A stretch of 64,000 bases of DNA from an uncultured Prevotellaceae bacterium. GTDB taxonomy: Bacteria; Bacteroidota; Bacteroidia; Bacteroidales; Muribaculaceae. A program made the position numbers and the translations under genes. Below, in pieces: positions 60,648 to 64,000 of the stretch. Where the stretch lies: NCBI GenBank assembly GCA_900318335.1, contig ONKF01000009.1, positions 1-64,000 on the forward strand. Reading direction: 5' to 3'. The notes under the pieces were generated by a model. It saw only the letters and a program-made list of their open reading frames with translations, searched no databases and was not told the origin of the DNA. Position 1 is the stretch's first letter. Each line of letters opens with the position of its first letter.

Positions 60648-63017
60648 ATGAATGAGAATTATCTGGAGAAACTGAATGAGCAGCAGCGGGTGGCAGTCGA
60701 GTATTGCGACGGGCCACAGCTCGTTATTGCCGGTGCGGGGTCGGGCAAGACTCGTGTGCTGACCTACAAAATTGTGCACCTGCTGCACGAGGGTTACGAG
60801 CCCTGGCGCATCATGGCGCTGACGTTCACCAACAAGGCCGCACGCGAGATGCGCGAGCGCATTGAGCCGCTGGCCGGACCGGAGGTTGCCGCACAGTTAT
60901 GGATGGGCACCTTCCATTCCATATTCTCTCGCCTGTTGCGCCGTAATGCCGAGCGCATCGGGTTCAAGCCAGACTTCACCATCTACGACCAGAGTGACTC
61001 CCGCTCACTCATCAAGCTCATTGTCAAGGATATGGGGCTTGATGACAAGGTATATAAGCCCGCCACGATTCAGAACCAGATCAGCAATGCCAAGAATGCC
61101 CTGATCACGCCCGACGACTATGCCCGCAACCAGGGGCTAATCGATGCCGACCGCAATGCCCAGCGTCCCGAGACTGTGGCCATCTATCGCGCATACTGGA
61201 ACCGCTGCCGCATTGCCGGAGCGATGGACTTTGACGATCTGCTGCTTTACACCAACATCCTGTTGCGTGATAACGAGGACGTTCTGGAAAGGTATCAGGA
61301 GTTTTTCCGATATATCCTTGTGGACGAGTATCAGGACACAAACTTCTCGCAGCACCTGATTGTGCACCAACTGAGTAAACGTTACAACCGGCTGTGTGTC
61401 GTGGGAGATGATGCCCAGAGCATCTATAGCTTCCGCGGCGCCAACATCGACAACATCCTGAGGCTGCAACGCTTCTATCCCGATATCAAGACCTTCAAAC
61501 TCGAGCGCAATTACCGTTCCACCCAGACCATCACCGATGCCGCCAACAGCCTCATCGAGAAAAACAAGGGTCAGATTGCCAAACATCTGTTCAGCAAGAA
61601 CCAGGTGGGCGAGAAAATCCCGGTCATCAGGTGCTTCAGCGATTATGAGGAGGCCTATGTCGTTGCCAACCAGATTGCTGCCCTCAAGGCGCGCCAGGGC
61701 GACAGCTACGAGGACTATGCCGTGCTCTACCGCACCAATGCTCAGTCCCGTGTCCTCGAGGAGGCCCTGAGCAACGGTGGACGCCGCGATAAGCACGGTA
61801 ATATGCGCAACGCGATTCCCTACCGCATCTATGGCGGACTGTCTTTCTACCAGCGCAAGGAGGTGAAAGACGCCATCTGCTATTTCAGGCTCGTTATCAA
61901 TCCAGATGACGACGAGGCCGTCAGGCGTGTCATCAACTACCCCACCCGCGGCATCGGCGACACGACTGTGGGCAAGATTAACCACTGCGCCACCCAGAAT
62001 GGGGTGAGCATGTGGCAAGTGATGACCCACCCAGAGCAGTATGAGCTGAACGTCAACCGAGGCACCCTGGCCAAATTAGAGGGCTTCAGCACTCTGATCA
62101 ACGGTCTGATAGAACTGAATCAGAGCGGCAGTGACGCCTTGACAGTGGCCCGGGAAACAATCAAGCGTTCCCGCATCAAGAGTATTCTCATGGGTGACAA
62201 CACACCCGAGAACATCAGCCGCATCGAGAACCTCGACGAGTTGATGAACGCGGTGAGCGACTTCCAGCAAGGCAAGGAGGAAAGCGGCGACGAGCATTGC
62301 CAGATTGGCGACTTCCTGGCCGAGACCTCATTGCTCACCGATCAGGACATGAATGACCCTGATGGCGAGAAAGTCACCCTGATGACGGTTCATGCCGCCA
62401 AGGGACTGGAATTCCGTAATGTCATCATCGTAGGCGTGGAAGAAGACCTGTTCCCCAGTGCCATGAGCATGGACTCGATCTACCAGATTGAGGAGGAACG
62501 GCGACTGCTGTATGTCGCCATCACCCGAGCCGAAGTGAACTGCGTCATCACCTATGCCACGTCACGCTACCACAATGGCCAGACCAAGTCATGTGTGATG
62601 AGCCGTTTCCTGCGCGACATCTCGCCCGAATATCTGCTGATGGGCAGCACCAACTCGGCACCCGTTCCGTCCCGCAAACGTAACCGATGGGACGATGACT
62701 TCGATGATACTCCCCGACCCGCCCCCGCAAGTCGGGCAAGACCCTCGATAACTCCCAGCCCATCGACGCCACCGAGGACCCCCATGCCACCGAGACCCAC
62801 AGCTCCCACTCCACCACCGGCCAATGCAAGCGGTAACTTTACTATCCACACCGCCGAAGAGTTGAGCGTGGGGTGCGAGATTCTGCACCAGCGTTTCGGT
62901 CACGGCACTGTTGCCGGAATTGACACCAGTGGCAGCGATGCAAAAATCGACGTCACCTTCAATGACGGGCAGACCCGCAAACTGTTATTAAAATTCGCAA
63001 AATTTGAAATATTGTAA
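60648..63017 (+). CDS. UvrD/PcrA-family DNA helicase
   Basis: A 789-residue superfamily 1A 3'-5' helicase. N-terminal LNEQQRVAVE (Q-motif), AGAGSGKTRVLTYK (Walker A), VDEYQDTN (Walker B), LERNYRSTQ, MTVHAAKGLEF and YVAITRA cover motifs I to VI. After the motor comes a Pro-rich linker (about 690-735), then a C-terminal Tudor-like domain, QRFGHGTVAGID and so on, as in PcrA, where it contacts RNA polymerase. It acts in repair and removal of protein-DNA blocks. Confidence 0.95.
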   Translation: MNENYLEKLNEQQRVAVEYCDGPQLVIAGAGSGKTRVLTYKIVHLLHEGYEPWRIMALTFTNKAAREMRERIEPLAGPEVAAQLWMGTFHSIFSRLLRRNAERIGFKPDFTIYDQSDSRSLIKLIVKDMGLDDKVYKPATIQNQISNAKNALITPDDYARNQGLIDADRNAQRPETVAIYRAYWNRCRIAGAMDFDDLLLYTNILLRDNEDVLERYQEFFRYILVDEYQDTNFSQHLIVHQLSKRYNRLCVVGDDAQSIYSFRGANIDNILRLQRFYPDIKTFKLERNYRSTQTITDAANSLIEKNKGQIAKHLFSKNQVGEKIPVIRCFSDYEEAYVVANQIAALKARQGDSYEDYAVLYRTNAQSRVLEEALSNGGRRDKHGNMRNAIPYRIYGGLSFYQRKEVKDAICYFRLVINPDDDEAVRRVINYPTRGIGDTTVGKINHCATQNGVSMWQVMTHPEQYELNVNRGTLAKLEGFSTLINGLIELNQSGSDALTVARETIKRSRIKSILMGDNTPENISRIENLDELMNAVSDFQQGKEESGDEHCQIGDFLAETSLLTDQDMNDPDGEKVTLMTVHAAKGLEFRNVIIVGVEEDLFPSAMSMDSIYQIEEERRLLYVAITRAEVNCVITYATSRYHNGQTKSCVMSRFLRDISPEYLLMGSTNSAPVPSRKRNRWDDDFDDTPRPAPASRARPSITPSPSTPPRTPMPPRPTAPTPPPANASGNFTIHTAEELSVGCEILHQRFGHGTVAGIDTSGSDAKIDVTFNDGQTRKLLLKFAKFEIL

Positions 63018-63022
63018 TCATC

Positions 63023-64000
63023 ATGACCGACTACAAAACACCATATTATATCGTGTATGAGGAAAAGCTGCGCAAGAACATTGAGTTGATTACCGGTGTT
63101 GCACAGCGCACTGGAGTGGACATCATCATGGCCTTCAAGGCCAATGCCTTGTGGCGCACGTTTGACGTGTTCAGGGAATACGGCATCGAGTCCACTGCCA
63201 GTTCTATCAACGAGATGCTGCTGGCCAACGACGAGCTCAAGTGCCGCACCCACACCTATTGCCCGGCCTATACCGACGATACGATCGACGCCTATATCGC
63301 AGGCAGTTCCCACATCACGTTTAACTCGGTAGAGCAATACAAGCGCTTTGCCGACAAGGTGAAGCAGCACAATATGGACTGGCCTGGAGAACAGGTGAGT
63401 TGCGGCTTGAGGGTCAACCCGATGTGCTCGGTCATCGAGACCGATATCTATAATCCCTGCTGCCCGGGATCACGATTTGGTGTGCTTGCCAGCGACCTCA
63501 AGGAGTTGCCCGAGGGCATCGAGGGTTTCCACTTCCATGCCTTGTGCGAGAGCACGAGTTTTGACTTGGAGAAGGTATTGTTGGCATTGAAGCAGCAATT
63601 TGGCCATTTTCTGCCCCGCCTCAAGTGGCTCAATATGGGCGGCGGCCACCTGATGACCCGCAAGGGATATAATATCGGCCATCTGGAACAGGTGTTGGGC
63701 GCATTCCAGGGTGCTTACCCCAACCTGCAGCTCATCCTTGAGCCTGGCAGCGCCTGGTGCTGGCAGACGGGCGACCTCGAGGCCTCGGTAGTCGATGTCG
63801 TGACCAACAGTGGCATCAGCACAGCGATTGTGGATGTGTCATTTGCCTGCCACATGCCCGATTGCCTGGAGATGCCCTATCAACCTAAAATCAGCCAAGC
63901 CCTCGACGAGGTGGATCCGATGAAGCCCACTTACCGCATGGGCGGCAATTCGTGCCTGAGTGGTGATTACGTGGGTGACTGGAGCTTTGAAAAGCCGCTC
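63023..64000 (+). CDS. nspC: carboxynorspermidine decarboxylase, 5' part
   Basis: The first 326 codons of a gene running off the right edge. It is a fold-III PLP decarboxylase of the alanine racemase/ornithine decarboxylase group. The Schiff-base lysine is in IIMAFKANALW (Lys39), with a FHFHALCES segment and LEPGSAW typical of NspC, and the Cys/Asp active-site motif GNSCLSGDYVGDW near the cut end. It makes norspermidine or spermidine from the carboxylated precursor. It starts 5 nt after the helicase stop, so the two are co-transcribed. The C-terminal end is missing. Confidence 0.9.
   Translation, partial: MTDYKTPYYIVYEEKLRKNIELITGVAQRTGVDIIMAFKANALWRTFDVFREYGIESTASSINEMLLANDELKCRTHTYCPAYTDDTIDAYIAGSSHITFNSVEQYKRFADKVKQHNMDWPGEQVSCGLRVNPMCSVIETDIYNPCCPGSRFGVLASDLKELPEGIEGFHFHALCESTSFDLEKVLLALKQQFGHFLPRLKWLNMGGGHLMTRKGYNIGHLEQVLGAFQGAYPNLQLILEPGSAWCWQTGDLEASVVDVVTNSGISTAIVDVSFACHMPDCLEMPYQPKISQALDEVDPMKPTYRMGGNSCLSGDYVGDWSFEKPL

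Noticed and set aside
60084-63017. Type I restriction system
   Set aside because: Only an HsdR-N-like domain and a UvrD-family helicase are present. The helicase is complete and of the repair type, and no HsdM or HsdS exists.

Overview
The window is a stretch of Bacteroidota chromosome, most likely order Bacteroidales (Muribaculaceae/Prevotellaceae-like). Three things support this. Nearly every well-placed intergenic region carries the Bacteroidetes promoter form (TTTG or TTG, about 19-20 nt, TAnnTTTG). Shine-Dalgarno sequences are not apparent. One secreted protein ends in the NGKKVLVK-type C-terminal tail common in gut Bacteroidales. No rRNA, tRNA, CRISPR array, insertion sequence or prophage was recognised.

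Left edge (1-4400): an accessory island. A tyrosine recombinase (2357-3715, -) is followed by an OLD/ABC-type ATPase (999-2234, -) and a TOPRIM-domain protein (383-994, -), a gene pair shaped like a phage-defence module. Beyond them lies a gene-free stretch with its own TAnnTTTG box and a 13-bp stem plus T6 terminator, so probably a roughly 215-nt small RNA. The region behind the recombinase (3716-4395) is non-coding, with hairpins and short repeats.

4400-15000: housekeeping and envelope genes. These are a lipoprotein, dapF, a MalY/PatB-type C-S lyase, a secreted protein, an NhaC antiporter, an M1 aminopeptidase and groES-groEL.

15000-21460: one leftward operon driven by a clear promoter. 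It encodes a Wzx-like flippase, a PP-loop-like protein, a membrane acyltransferase, an SDR oxidoreductase and a MenD-like ThDP enzyme, and looks like a glycan or envelope-modification cassette without any glycosyltransferase.

21660-31800: a WG-repeat lipoprotein, then the four preQ1 genes queD and queE (+) and queF and queC (-). Between them lie a YoeB-type toxin-antitoxin pair and fabD. Next come an HD-domain protein with a class I amidotransferase, mlaE-mlaF, and a hemerythrin/LuxR pair.

31800-45400: long leftward gene runs. The first holds a YugP-type Zn peptidase, hisS, a Crp/Fnr regulator, a TSCPD protein, two lipoproteins, a PhnP-like hydrolase, an orphan UmuD-type peptidase and an LTA-synthase-like transferase. 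The second holds mutS2, an M3 oligopeptidase and a GNAT enzyme. An alanine-rich lipoprotein sits between the two runs on the + strand.

45400-64000: a second small-RNA candidate, a bleomycin-hydrolase-type protease, a GT-C membrane glycosyltransferase, RidA and gpmI. After these come two tandem subtilases and a GH53 galactanase, all ending in dockerin-like calcium-binding duplicates. The window ends with an M64 peptidase, holA, a stand-alone HsdR-N-type nuclease domain, a UvrD-family helicase and the 5' part of nspC.

Cross-cutting signals are a dispersed intergenic repeat family (five copies between 14.4 and 28.8 kb) abutting stop or start codons, several genes whose promoter leaves almost no 5' UTR, and a repeated GACTTGCA word beside some promoters.
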